From NCBI GenBank assembly GCA_013396755.1, contig VWZF01005993.1, positions 130,805 to 194,804 on the forward strand: a DNA stretch of 64,000 bases. Direction: 5' to 3'. Shown one piece after another: positions 25,801-39,367 of the stretch. The notes beneath the pieces were generated by a model. The model saw only the letters and a list, made by a program, of their open reading frames with translations. It did no database searches and was not told the origin of the DNA. Origin of the DNA: Sclerurus mexicanus. Lineage: Eukaryota; Chordata; Aves; Passeriformes; Furnariidae. Position 1 is the stretch's first letter; each line of letters begins with the position of its first letter. The position numbers and the translations under genes were made by a program.

Positions 25801-28304
25801 TCCTCTGCTAACAACTCCTAGGTCAGACAACTAGAGGTGTCAAAGCCAATGCGGAAACTTTCCTTCTCGGATCATGAATTAATGAAGGAATCATTCCACA
25901 CCACCACTTAGATTTGAAAACTGATGAGGAAAAGTTCACCCAAGTCACATCTATGAGTCCTAGCCCAGTTCTACCTGGTCAGAGTGTGACTATACTCCAA
26001 TAAAAGTTTGTCAGATTCCCTGAAAAATGGCATGATGAAAATGAAGTTTAATTCCAGGAGACATTATTTTGTCCAATTACTAGTAAAACGTAGGCATAGA
26101 ATTTTATTCTGTTACCCCTTTAGTGGCCAAATTACTTCTGTTCACTTAAATCTACACCAAAACTGTCCAGACAGGCCACAGTGTCTCAAAGACTTGAAGA
26201 GAGAGGAAGAAGTTGTCTATTACTTAGCAACTTGCTCTAATAGGTAATTATGCTCACTTTTTAAAATAAAAGTGTATACACCTCATTTTAAATTTATTTG
26301 GATTTCCTCCACAGCTCTTGGGCCTTCTGAGTTCAGTTGAGACTGAGTGAAATCCATCCAAAAGCAAGGAAAACTTTTAAAGTTTTGGTATCCACTCTTG
26401 GCTGTTCATACTAGCTGGACAGTCTGGGAAGTGAAAGTGGTCTTGCTTCCCTTTTTAATAGCCACCAGTATTTTGTAAAGTTCATCAGAGACTGCAAACA
26501 ATACATTTGCTGGGTAGGGCTCACTAAAACACCTTTTCTATTTTAATAAAGCTGGAGCCCTTCCAGGCAAGTGTCAGGACAAGTCTGCTAGTCAGTGTCA
26601 CACCAGTGACTTCAAACTAAATTCACTTCTTGCCACGTCAGTCAATAGCAGGGGATGAGCAGTCAGCTCAGGAAGGGATTCTGGTTTGCACAATTTAATG
26701 CAAATAAACCACTTCATTTTACCCAGGGCTGAGCTGCCCACGCTCCTCCCTTCTCCTACTTGTTCTTTGAAGCTTTTCATCTTGCCAAGGCAAAGTTTTC
26801 TCTGCTTTTACAAGCATCTCTCATTTTAAAAGGTTGTGGTTTTACTCCTCTCCTTCAGGCATCTTCATTACAGGGTGCTTTAAAAAAACAACAACAAAAC
26901 CATAGTGCAGCGTGCCAGTCAATAGTGAAATTATGAGAAGTGTAATCTACTCTTCCCACCCTAATGAGCTGATGAGTAAATAACTGTCAGGCCATTGCAC
27001 TGAGTTATTGATCAGGGCTTCCCACAGAGCTGATATGCTGCATAGGTACCTGCTGCTAAACAGCAGAGATCAATACAGGAAACTTCTGAAAACAATAATG
27101 AAAGGTTTCAGGCTTTTTACACGCATTCTCTTGTGTGCTGGGGCAGCAGATCTTCATTGCTAGATCAATCTTCACTGTTAGATTGCTCCTCTGACCCTTC
27201 TTCCAGCCTTTCACCTTGGAGAGGTTAAACATATCCTGTAAACTTGCGCTACCTTGGGGCAGAAAAGGCCGAGTAGTGAGCATTGCAGTTTACAGCAGAT
27301 AGTAAAGTAGCCAACCGGGAGCTCTGGAGCCCTCGTTGCAGCTGAAGTTAGAATTTCCTCAACGCCTTAAGCCTTACCTTCTCACCCCTACACAACACAG
27401 CCACAGGATCACATGTATTGGCTTCCTATTCTGCCAAGGGCCAGAACTTGAAATTGGTTTACTTCCCAAAGCTTTGGAAAGGCTCCTCCATTGAGTATCA
27501 TGCTGTATCCCTCCTCCTCCATTTTCCACACTATCATCCTTCATTTGGTATCAAATTTCAGGGCAAGACTCTTATTCTGCTGCATGTTTCTTTTTTTTTA
27601 ACCTTTCTATTCAAGTATCAGTTGAAAGGTTTTCTCCACTTCTAGACCTCAAAGTATAAAATCTTCTGTCCTCTGATCTAATTATTCACTTGGATGGTCC
27701 AATTTTCTCAAGGTTTTTCACAGCTTTTCCTTTTGTCCTCATCTCTTCTCATTGAAGATACAGACACAGTTGTCAGGCTTGAATGTCAATTTTGAAGTTT
27801 CTTTTTTAGCTTTTTATAAAATAACTTTTCATTTGAACTCTTATAGTAATTTTTAAGGCCATTTACAATTATTAAAAAGAGAAAGTAAAATTTACGATTC
27901 TAGTGAAGAAGTTTCAATTGACATAGCTTCTCTTTTAAAGCATTAGAGGGTATGAACAATTGCAAAGACCTTATTTCATCTGGTGATCTAATAAAAGTAT
28001 TCAAGGTCAGGGAAGTTCTTATGAACTGTAAAAAAACCACATGACTTTCAAGTCCCTTATCTGATGAATTCACAAACAGCTCTACCTGAAACGGCAAGTG
28101 GGTAGCACCAACTCCAGATAAATAGCTGATGACTTAACTGCCTACTAGATATCATGTCTAACTCAACAGCATATGGAAGCACTGTTCTCCTTCCCACAGA
28201 GCTGAGATTCTGTAAATACAGACCATAAGCTTTGTCTTTTATTTATATACAGTCTCTCATTGAGAGAAATCCTGAAATAAACATACTATCATCTTTCTAT
28301 GGAG
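19873..28304. other. Noncoding, no gene recognised
   Basis: Only short overlapping chance frames (up to 92 codons) on both strands. There is a slightly GC-richer stretch around 21400-21700 with open frames on both strands. None of these shows protein features I recognise. No interspersed repeat family is identifiable by eye. Confidence 0.6.
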
Positions 28305-28330
28305 TAGTGTTATCTATACAGATAACACTA
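28305..28330. repeat. Perfect 11-bp inverted repeat, 4-nt loop
   Basis: TAGTGTTATCT (28305-28315) and AGATAACACTA (28320-28330) are exact reverse complements separated by ATAC. The stem embeds two TTATCT/AGATAA (GATA-type) half motifs facing each other, so it could also be read as a palindromic GATA-like site. No transcript evidence is visible. The pairing does not extend beyond 11 bp, which is too short for a microRNA hairpin. Confidence 0.75.
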
Positions 28331-31300
28331 AATTGACTCCAAATAAAAACTAGCTTCCCCCATCAGAAAATGGGCCATGAAGTATTTTTAAATAACATTT
28401 TTCAAATGGGAAAATTTAAGAAAATGTTCGTGTCTTGCCAAACAAACAATATGGTAGTTTTGTAACATGGGAAACCTTTACTTGCACAGAGAGCCCTGAT
28501 GCACAACGCATTTTCTAAAAAATTGGTTACAGAGCACAAGTTTCCACCTTAACATCTTGATACGTGATAGAAAAAAGTTTCAGAACATCGGAGTGTTCTG
28601 CAGGACTGAAGCTACCTTTGGTGATTTGTTTTAAGAATTCTGTAAGGCATATGCAGCCTCACCGCTATTGCCCTGTTTTTTTCAGCATTTGTTGTATGTT
28701 GTGGATATTTGACTTCATTACATACCCCACAAGGACATCATTGCAACAGTTATTTTAAGTAATAACAACCTTTTGTGCTCAAACTCAATAATTAAAGCAA
28801 AAAAAAGGGAAGTGTATTAGACAAGACACTCTATCCCTTCCTTTTACACCACCCCAAATCATTTTATCACAAGGAAGGTATTTGCAGCAGATAGGTACTT
28901 GTCTCGATTAAAATGCAGCAGGGGAAATTTTAACAATCGTCAAGGGGACACACTGAGGTCTTCATGTTAAATAAACAAGAGAACCTGATGCACAGCTAAG
29001 AAAACAGGGAGTGAAAAGAAAGCTTAGACAAGATAAGAGATCACAGAGGGTAAGTTATCAAACAGAAGACCTTGAAGCAAAGTATATTTTGTTCATTTCA
29101 ATAAAGAACATAAGATTCCACACAAGAAGATGGAAGAAGATTATTACTTTCTCCTCTGACAGATTCATGTTTGTAGCTTTTTAAAATTTATTTTTATATA
29201 GTTCTACTATAATCTATTCCCTCCTTTAGGCTCCACTCCCAGGCTGTAGATCTCAGGCTCCAGAAGCTGGAGTGCAGTTGAAGTTACTCAGTCAGGAGAC
29301 ATTGTCAGTTGTGACATTAACAAAAAAAAGAAAAAAAGGATGAAAAAAGAAACATGGAAACTGTGGAAACTGCAAGGTGTCTTTAGAATGAACAACTCAG
29401 CAGCAGACACTGAAAGCTATTCATGCAGCCAGTATCTAGACTGTTAAACTCTATATAAATAACGTGCAAACAGAAAAAAAAGGTATTTAATCTTACAAAA
29501 CAATTTATTGCAATCTAGACTCCCAACCAATCATTTGAGCCATGTGTCAAGCAGCAGAAAATACTATGGTATTTAGCAATGTTCGGCATTTGTTATAAGG
29601 CCTCATTTCTAAGACCTTGATGCATGGATTGAGTGGAGAGATCTAATCACACAGAGCATGAACTCTGCATCTACTAATTGTGGAGAAACACACCCACATT
29701 TCAGTGAAAACAAAAATCATATATGAGCATAGGGAATTGGAGGGTCAGGAGCCTCTACTTTGACATATCAACCAGCAAAACCAAAAAAGTAAAAGGCAGC
29801 CAGTCACCAACTTGGACCTTGCTCAAAATCAGCATCTCACCAGGTTTTTCTTCAGATTTCTTTGTGAGGGTCACTTTCCTCACAAAGCAAATCTCAGAGA
29901 GTCCCTGTGAAAGTGATAATCAATAATGCTAGGAGGAAAGATGAAAGAACTGATAAAGTTCTCTTCCCACCACCTTGGGAAATGGTGCTAATAGACAAGA
30001 AAGAGCTATGATGAGTCTACAGTCACAAAAGGATAATCCTCGTCAAACAGAATGCCAGGAGACATCAGAATATTAATCAAGGAAAAGCTTTTTTAGTGCT
30101 CCTGGATGTGATTTGTGTTACACTGTTGATGTCTAGGGTACAAAGGTTTCACTGCTGTAAATCTGGAGTTGCCATGTGTTTTCCTGCAGTTAGGATCCAA
30201 GACAGGTTGGCTTTTGCCTGGGAGCCCATGTATAGTGTCATAACTGCATTTCCAAAAATTGGATGTGCAGGGAAGAACAAAAGAGCTACCTCTGTATTTG
30301 AGACTTCAGCTGGCCTGCACCAATCCTATAGTCAGTGGTGGCAGCCAACACTAATCAGAGCTACAAGATGGCAGAATAAAAAAAAAATTAAAAAACCTAC
30401 ATGCAGGCACTTGATCTGACCATGCATAATTAGGCTGAGAAATTCATTGGCCACTGGATGCTCATTGAGGCTGAAATCATCAATCAGAGCTGAAGAGGGA
30501 GTGGGCATCAGACAGTTACAAAATGAGTGCAGATGACCCTAACACTTCAAAGGGCCACTAAATCTCCACTCCTGGTCTTAAGCCAATTTTTTTTTGTGAG
30601 TAGGCATTAGGACAAAAGCTTTAAGGCAGGGAAGAGACAGTACAGGTTATTCCTCCTCCTAGCATGGGGAAGGAGTTTTCTTCTGGAGTACTATTACAAG
30701 TCAGGATACTAGTCTGATAGGTTACTTAAAGTACATATTAACTAGATGAAGACACAACCTGGCAATTGCCACATGCACAAATAATTCCCACAGATTCCAG
30801 TTGACACGCTATGACATTGTTCCTGGTATGTACAAGCTGCTGCTCAAATAGGCACAGAAACAGTCCATATTCTGCATCCCCTTGTGGGACAGGCAGGTTT
30901 TTAAGCACAGTTGCTGCTTTTCCATATGCAGTACAAGAGCCCCCCATGTCTTTTGCAGACTCCATGACCCCATTCAGGCAGCGCAAGTTCTGGTGGCCTG
31001 TGCTAAAGCAAAGTTGTGAAGTGAGGTAGTAAGGTCTCTTCCTTCCTTTCCCCCAGGCACTCTTGTAGGCTCCTTTCCAACTGCAGGGATCACAGGAGAG
31101 GAAAGGTTGGTGGGCTTCCTTCTTGCTGAACTGGGTGCAGTCCAGGCCCAGGCATCTGTTAGAGAGCACACTAATGCTCTTTTATAACAGATTTGGCCAG
31201 TAAACCCGGTAACAGCTGCATGAGCTATGCTTGCGATCTGTACAATTAATTTGTAACTGGCAAGCCTGTCATTGTTCATCACTAGATGACAGCAATGCAC

Positions 31301-32670
31301 TTCTGTGCACACCTTGAACTGTTTCTAGGGGCATGATTCCAAGCAGCCTTGTGTGGTTCTGTGACCTGTTTCTCTGCCTTAATCAGTTACATCAGAATAT
31401 GATGGGAAGAGGATGCACTTGGGGAGATAACTCTGCATGGATATCATGCCACAGTCCCACAGGAAGAGAAGACACCAGTTCAGGAAAATACAAATTAAAA
31501 GTAGTGGTGGGGCTCAGGATTTGTCTCAAAGAAGAGACTGAAATATTAGCTTCCTTCCTCTCCTTACCACAGGGACCATTCTCAGAGGAACTTAAGCCAA
31601 CTGTATTACATTGTGTCATACATAAGACTTTCCTATATCCACACCACAAGTGCTGGTGCTGCTGCTATACAAGGCAGAGACTTTCACATGGGCTCTGGAA
31701 AGAGAAGCTTCTAACCACATGATTCCATATAACTCACTGCCAGGTATACAAATACTGGGCTGTAGGAAAGGGGTACCACAGGAGCAGTGAAACCTGCAGA
31801 AGTTTCTGCTCCTGGATGCACTACAGTGGTGAGCAGTTGTGCCAGCCAGAGCATTTGAGTGATAACACTGTGAACAAGTAGGTCAGGAGGCTCACCTGGC
31901 CTTGGACCAGTTGGGTTTATGTGCCCCATTTTGCCCTGCAGCCAAACAGCTCCCAGTGACACCCACAAGCAACACCACGAGGGTTGGGAACCACAACAGC
32001 AAAAGTGAAGTTCAGTAGGCCAGGGATATTTTAACATAATTTCCATAGCAAGCAACCTGGTCAATTGGTATTTTCACAGCAGGTTGCAACTTAAGCTAAA
32101 GGGTGGGTGTGAGTGAGCTCATAGATGGAGATGGGGAATGGAGGAGGAAGGGAAACAAGTACAAAACCCCAAACAAATCAGACTGGATGCAACCAATTCA
32201 CAACCAAGCACTACTTTCACTGGAGCAACTATCATTTAATCCTCCAATCTCCATAAGAAGGCAGCCTGTAAATTTAGTTGCATACATACATATGCACACC
32301 CACATTCACATAAATCCTTGTGTGAGAACAAGGAGCATGAATATCTGCAGCTTTAGTAATCCCTTTCCCTGCTGGCAAGAGAAGAATAATTTCTTGTTAT
32401 TTATATCTATGACAAACCATTTATTTACACACAGTTTTTTCATACTGCCCTTTTTTCCATCTCACCTGAAATTTTGGCTTTGCTGTATAGTTTTTCATTT
32501 ATGATAATTATTTTAATTCTGATGTTAGCTTTAGGGTAGACAGTCTTGCAGAATATAAATGAAGCCCTTGACCACTTGAGGTCATTAGAGGCTCCATGAC
32601 AGGAAAATTATTTGTGAACAAGAAAACTTACTTCTCTCTACATGCAAGGAATAAGTGTATCCCTGCTAAG
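28331..32670. other. Noncoding, no gene recognised
   Basis: Open frames around 30738-32504 reach 133-143 codons, a little denser than elsewhere, on both strands and overlapping. They look like chance frames: no signal peptide, domain, motif or splice framework is visible. A purine/A-rich stretch lies at about 29320-29360. I see no mobile-element hallmark. Confidence 0.55.
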
Positions 32671-32770
32671 ACTAAAAAAGAAAAAAGAACAACAAAACAA
32701 AACAAAAAACGACCAAACAAAAAAACCCTCATCAAACACTCCCTCCCCCCAAACAAAACAAAAAACCCCA
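32671..32770 (+). repeat. A-rich (AAAAC)n-like low-complexity tract
   Basis: About 100 bases composed mainly of AAAAC, AACA and CAAA units with a C-rich interruption near 32740-32750. It could be a degenerate microsatellite or the remnant of an A-rich retroposon tail. No retroposon body or flanking target duplication is evident. Confidence 0.65.
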
Positions 32771-33590
32771 TCTCAGCTATAAGGGCACAGGAAAAAGGGA
32801 AAAACTTGTGTCTGCATTGCTGCTGAAATAACAAGTTCTCTGGGTTATCCACTCACAAGTGTCAGGGAACCATGCCTTGTTTCTCTCTCACTTTAGTATA
32901 ATAACATGTGGTTATTTCCTTCTGGAATGGGATCATCAGGTAACAAGCTGGTAATTTTGTTCTAGTGTAAGCCATCAGCCAGAATTGCTCATATTGCTCT
33001 CCGTAAAACATCTTTACTGATTCCTCACTATTACAAGAAGAAAATCTTCAGAAAAGAGCTTATTAAAGGAAACTGCCAGTTCAGACATTCACCTTCATGA
33101 CAATTACTCCTATAAAAGTCCCCTTTTTTCCAGAACAGAAGAAGGTGAAAAAAGTAATAAACATACAAGCTTAGCATGGTAGTCATACTGTAGACACTTA
33201 TGTTTTCAATATTAATGAGTATTGATGACTGACACCCATAGCAACTTCTCAGCCCCACAGTTCCTTGGAAGGTCTAAGAGGGTGCAGTCCTCACCAGGCA
33301 AGATCTGTACATACAGATGTCAGAAGGCACAAAGGAAAACAACAGTGGGCTGCTCAAGGAGCTAAATTTCTTGTATTATTTTGGCATTAATTTGTCTAGC
33401 TGAATGAAAACAAAGTGGGCTATTCTCTTACAGAGAAGTAGAATGGGTTTATAAAAAGTTGAGTCCTTGAATTTTTTGGCCAAGCAACAAGAAGTATTTT
33501 CTGTAGAATGAGAATGTCTAAAATTAATGTCCTCCTGAAATAGCCCCACCCTCCTCCAAACTAACATAATTAGTGCTTCGCTAAGTGAAC
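32771..33590. other. Noncoding, nothing recognised
   Basis: AT-rich sequence with only short chance frames. The reverse-strand frames overlapping the A-rich tract to the left are artefacts of that low-complexity sequence. Confidence 0.6.
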
Positions 33591-33603
33591 CCAGGTGGCG
33601 CTA
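33591..33603 (+). promoter_or_regulatory. CTCF-like core motif match
   Basis: CCAGGTGGCGCTA matches the invariant right-hand part of the CTCF motif (AGGTGGCGC) and retains an intact CpG in a CpG-poor region. In the 14-position core consensus the fit is 11/14; the leading CCA triplet is not matched. Same strand as the candidates at 9598 and 19623. This is a pattern match without binding evidence. Confidence 0.35.
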
Positions 33604-35560
33604 AAGTCCATTCTTAACCTGAGTGTCTTTCCTCTGGTTTTATGATTGTGTACAACTTGTATTGTTTTATTCATCTGTGCAGCATGGGATCTAAAAGACC
33701 TATACCCAATTGCAGAACTACCTCATGCATTTTGTGCAGTTCCATTTCCCCTCCCACTAGAAACTTCCCTGCCCTGCGTCCACTTCCCTTGCCAGCAGGA
33801 TCTAAACTTGCCGCTTACCCAGCTTTTGGTCTGCAGGAAATCTCTTTTCCAGCCGGTGTGGCACTTATTCCCACAGCCCATTCAGTATCTCCTATGTTGG
33901 AAAAGCAGATCCTGAAGAAAGCATGAGACAATGTCTGTGCTTAAAGGATGCTAATGATTGGTAGGGGACTGACTGCTCCCTCTAATGAGAGGGAATGTGG
34001 AACCTGCTTCAACTTTTGCAGCTCTTCAGGGAAGTGTTGTTGTTTCCCCTCTTTAAATAAATTTTGAAAAGACGACAGGTGAACTCTAACTGCAACTCCC
34101 TCTGTAGGCAATAAAGCATCTGATGGAATTTCTGCACATCTGTGAGTGAAGTGATATGGATTAATCAACATACATCATCATCTACATAGAAAATATTAAA
34201 GCCTCCCTTGGACTGCCATGCAAGAATATCCTCTTGATATTATTTTGATATTCATATCTCATCCTTTATTTGTTCCTCATCTTTTGGGGTGATGGATGAA
34301 GATTACAAAAAAACATATCTCAGTGAAGAATTTTCCTTTGAAAAGTACTTGCCCTAACCTTGCACACTGTACATACGGGCTGATAAACCAGATTAGTTTT
34401 CTCCATTGGTTTTCACTCATGCGATGTTAGAGAGAACTGCCTGACCATTTCTTGACATTTTCCATCTCTGCACTCCCAAATGAAAAGTGTGGAAAACTGA
34501 CATTTTTCAGAGAAAAGGTTTGCTTTACCATAAAAGTATCTGGTTACATTTTTGTAATTATTATTTTAACATACGATTGAAATTTGGAAAGATGTGATGG
34601 CAAATTAGTTTTGACAATATGAAAATGCAAAACTAAGATACTTTGAAATGGTTGAAATTTATAAAACAGCGCCTTCTAAAATTCATTGGGGTGGGAAGAA
34701 AGTTGAGCAAACATTACATTGTTATTTGTATGGTTGAAAAGTTATAATTTTCATCCAATAGAATATATTTAAATGAAATTGTATTAAAACTCACAGAATT
34801 GTAGAAGAAGGAGCATTTGTCTCAACACAAACATCATTTGATTAAATCACAGCAACACTGGAGTGTTGATTTCTCCATCAGTGCCAGCTGATTCTCTTTA
34901 AAATATTGGTTCTAACAGCACCTTCCACTGAGTTTTGAGACAGTCTTGCAAGTTTTGGAGGACTTGCTTGAAAGAACAGCAGCCTGTTCAATAGTGTCAC
35001 ATGACCTTTCTTCTGTCAAGTAGACTGATTTCAGTCATCTTTCTCTAAAATTCAGTTTTGTCAAAAAACTGATAAACTGAAACATTCAGTTTAAACTATG
35101 ATAAAATAATGTCTTCAAATTCCAATCTAAATTTATCCAGAGAGAGTTTATATACGATTTAGTGGGGTTTTTTTGTCAACAGTGTTCTCTAGCTCAAATA
35201 GATATTTCTTACATTTGTAGTTCCTTCTAGATGAATCTTCTGCACCTTAAAACTACTTTTTGGCCTACCTGGCTCAACAAATAGTCCTATTCATCAACTT
35301 ACCCTCCAAAATGTTCCCAGTTCAGAATGTGATTCAAGTGCCAGATCGAATCTTTCTAAATAAGCCTACTCATAAATCTGTGTGGGTAAACATCTGTCAC
35401 GCACCTGAGTAAACTGAAGGGAAGAGGTGATTCATGGCCAGTTACTTACTCTACTCAGTTTCTCTTCTCTGGTTCATCTCTCTGGTTGCCTCCAGCTTGG
35501 CAGAGGCAGAGACCACTTTTGCAGCAGCCAGCTCTGACTGCATTTGGAAAGGTTTGCTAA

Positions 35561-35669
35561 CGCGACCTTTTGATGCCTGTACGAGGACACAGAACAAAGT
35601 CACAAGGGACACGTTTTCGAGACAGCGACAAGGACCTGATCAAATACCACTAACAGCAGGACACGCTCG
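35561..35669. other. Local CpG cluster in CpG-depleted DNA
   Basis: Eight CpG dinucleotides occur within about 109 bp (CGCG, ACGA, ACGT, TCGA, GCGA, ACGC, TCGG contexts), whereas surrounding kilobases often hold one or none per hundred bases. It overlaps the 3' half of a 79-codon plus-strand frame (35434-35673) whose first 26 residues look like a signal peptide. Possible explanations are a young unrecognised insertion, an unmethylated regulatory element, or chance. It is too short to be a conventional CpG island. Confidence 0.4.
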
Positions 35670-38600
35670 GTAACAAGGATATGCCAGGGAGAAGAATGCC
35701 CAATCCAAACCTAGCAGTGATCAGAGCAACTAAAAGAGCTGGCAAAGATGTTTAATCCTGTCACAGACCAGCAGCCAAACCCTCACAAACTGAGCTCAGA
35801 GCTGAATTTCTGCAGGCACTGCACTGCTGCAAGAGCTGCAGGTACCAAAGCAGCTGGAACTACCAGGGCTGGAGAGAAGCCACAGGGCGCAGCAAAGTGA
35901 TTCAGTTTTTTGCACAACTTCCTAAGCTAATTCTCACATGTACTTTTCTGTTTAATGTCAATGGGATGATTAGGAAAGACTTGCCTTGTGGCAGGACTGC
36001 AGTTTGTTAACATCACTTGAGAGAGAAGAATAAAGAAAGAGGCACTAGGGAATCCTACAGGCCACCAGAAACACACTGCTCCATCTTAGGGACTTGCTTC
36101 CATTATACCGATAAACGGTGTCTCTATTGCTTGTCAGCTGCAGGATAAAACAGGGCATCTTTTGTAGCAACAATGTACTCTAATTGGAATTTTAAAAGAA
36201 ATTACTTGCTTAAAAGCTTACTCAATGCTAGTAGGAATATGCATTACTTTGTATTATAGATTGGGAGTGTTTTAGTAGCAACAGCCTATTATGACTAAAT
36301 TTATCTCTCTATCCTGGCAGTGTAATGTTGATTTAGCACTATGCCTGTCAGTTATCTTAGAATGGTAATTCTGTCTTACAGCTGGGGAATAAAGCTTTAA
36401 TAAAAATATTTATGGAACATCAGATTTTTTTTTTTAAATGATGTCTAAGTTGGGCAGACTCAACTTACAGAAGCTAAGCAAAATACCACCCAAAACAATT
36501 ACAATCAATTCTTTTCAATCTATCAGCAGTTAGACTTGAAACATTAGCAAGTGACAAACTGGGAACACTTACAGCAAAGTCATTGAAATTAAATCAGCAT
36601 AAGTGAAAATATGTGCTAATCAGCAATCTGAGAGGACTACACTGCAACTGCTTGGACATCTGCATCCTTATGCAGCTTTGGTTATGTCTTTTTGACTCAA
36701 GTGCTCAAAAAGTCACTAGTTGGCAATTTCAAGAAAGTGACATTTAAAAGTGTGGCCAGGGGAAATAAAGTTAAAAACAACAGACAAGGCTCAGCAAAGA
36801 GCCCATTCATCTTTCACAAATGAGCAGGTGGAGAAAGCAGTGCAAACTTACAAAAACAGACAAAAGAGGAACCAATCGAGCAAACAAAGAACATATGGTC
36901 CAGAGATACCATTGCACCATCTGCCTCCATTTGTGATGGAAATGGCAGAATTAGGAGCAAGTCTGTCTTGAGCAGTGGCTGGACAGCTCCTAGTTCCACA
37001 GGGAATTCTGATTCCTGAAACAAGACATTCCAGGAAGAACTACGTTTTGGCTTAGTTTTCAAGTTTTGGCTGCTCTTGTCTAAAGCCTTTCTATCTTTCT
37101 TCCATCCAAATAGCACATCTCACAAAACATAATTGGTGGTCCTAAAAATCAGCAATAACTTGCTGTGACAACTGAAGTAACCTCTGCATTTGGCTGACAG
37201 TCAACTGATGTAGTTACAAGATTCACAGAAGTGTCAACTGAAAAGAAAGCAAAACTAAAAACTGGTTTCATCAGCAGAAACATGTTTACAACTTAAATGA
37301 ATGTTTGTATTTATCCAGGAATCAGCAAAGAAAATTAATGAAAGGATTAAATGAGTGTTGCTCCCTTGGGGCTGAGGTTGTTTTAGAGGTAGATTATCTC
37401 CAGCTTTCTCCATGGGAGAAGCTAAAGATGATAGCCAAGCCTGATTCCATAATCCTATTTTCTGAAGTGTAAATACTCATCAAAAGCTTTTCCAAAAGAA
37501 CAACGTTTTCTTGGCAGCTAATCAACCAAAAACTACTGTTTATCTCTAGGAAGGACCAATCTGTTGTTGCAGTGTCAGCTTTTATTTGGGGAAAACACCA
37601 CAGTACATCAATGCAGATGCGCAGGCATGCAAACTGTCTGACAACTGTCATCTTCAATTATTCTTTTCCTACCTACCTCAGTCTTCTTGTCTTAACCTGT
37701 TGTAGTGAATTCTAAAATCCCCCTTGGGATCTTAGCATCTTGTAACAGTTCCTGGCAAACAGACATTCCAGCCTGTCTCAATTAGATCTGTGACTTGGTG
37801 GAATCAGTGCACAATTGCACAGGAGCAGCTGGAAAGAAAGTAGCATAAGAGACACATGCACAAGTGTAGCCTAGAGACTTGGTTTTGTGCATTTGTAAGC
37901 TGTATTGCTCTAAATTAAAAATTAAATTTAAAATTACTCTTGATGTTTTTACCCACCAAGCAAGTTTAGCACAAACTCACCCAGAGATATTAAGAGAGGT
38001 ACCTGTGGTTCGAGAGTACCCTTCCTTCTTCTAATACTATGTGAGGACTAAGCTCTGATGCAGTAGGAGCACACCCAGACCAGAAGCAGAGAACAGGCAG
38101 CTGTTGCAGCACTGAGCTGAACTAATCTCACATTCCTTTGGAACACCCACTGGGAGTTGAAATAACAGTAATTCATTTTTAACTGCTCAGAAATCAATCA
38201 ATAGATTTGTACCATTGGCAAGGAAGGTTCAGCCCACTTGTCTTCTGAAAGAGCTGCTGATTTGCTTTGGAGAACAGCAGTTTTGTCTTTTCAGGAGAAA
38301 GGTTTATTTAACTAAGCCCAAGAAATTCTCTCTGAGGAAATAGATGAGCCTGATATTTAGCTAGATGTCTGCCATTAAAACACAAACACAGACTTCTTCT
38401 GTATTGAGGTCACTGTTATTCCCAAAGACTTTGAAGAGCCTCCATAGCAAGGTGACTCAGGTTTAGATGCAATTCATGTGCCTCTAGTCATATAACCTGA
38501 ACCACACAGGCCTTGAGGAGTCAGAGCCCTTGTGTTGGCAGAATTTTAAGTACCCTTACATTTATCACACGTATGAGCTAGAAAGCTGGCTGCATAAACA

Positions 38601-39340
38601 TCCTCCAATGCCAGGGGGAGAACTATGATATACTAAACTGTCTTGAACCCCAGAACACAGGAAAATCAAGAACTTTTAAGCAGCATTTAATCCTCCTTCC
38701 TTCACACCAGAATTACCTATTCTATTTCAGAACAGATTATTTCTTTCCCAGTTTCTTCACAATAAATCTTCACTATAATGTGATCAATACATGACTCTTG
38801 TCCCCTTGCAATCAACTCTGCCAATAGTTCCAGATGCCTGATCGATGCCTGCATTTAAACCTTTCACACTTTGCTGTTAGTTACACACAGAGCACACCCA
38901 ATCACTAATGTTTACAGTAAACAGGTAACAGCACAGGTTACTGGTATCAACTTCACACACAGCTGTCCCTCCAGGACCTCACTTTTCCCTGCAAAATGGC
39001 TTTATAACAGACAAATTCTGGAAAATACTTTTGTCTTCATAACTATAAAAGCAAGTAGATTCTATGGAAGAATCACCCCATATGATTTTATTTCAGAATT
39101 AAATCAGTTGGTAAACATAAATGGATATTTACCAAATATACAAGGTGTGCAGGAAATAAGTTTATGTGAACAAAACAAGCAAGGGAAGTGTTTCACTTAT
39201 TATAATTTCTTTTTAATCTCTTATTTTGATATGTCTGCATCTTTTTTACTCTGGCTTGATTTTGATTATCAAGTAACTTCATTAGATTACTGTGGTAAGT
39301 ATAACAGATTAGAAAGGAATTTTGTAAAGACTGAATTGCC

Positions 39341-39367
39341 TTTATTTTTTTTTTTAGTTTTTTTTTT
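39341..39367 (+). repeat. T-rich homopolymer tract
   Basis: A run of T with two single-base interruptions. On the reverse strand it produces a Lys-rich artificial reading frame. It is low-complexity only. Confidence 0.7.

Noticed and set aside
30738..31169. 143-codon minus-strand frame
   Set aside because: Overlaps other frames on both strands and shows no protein-family features.
34790..34860. Possible CR1 fragment (CTCACAGAATTGTAG...)
   Set aside because: Similarity limited to about a dozen common bases; the adjoining sequence does not follow the CR1 consensus.
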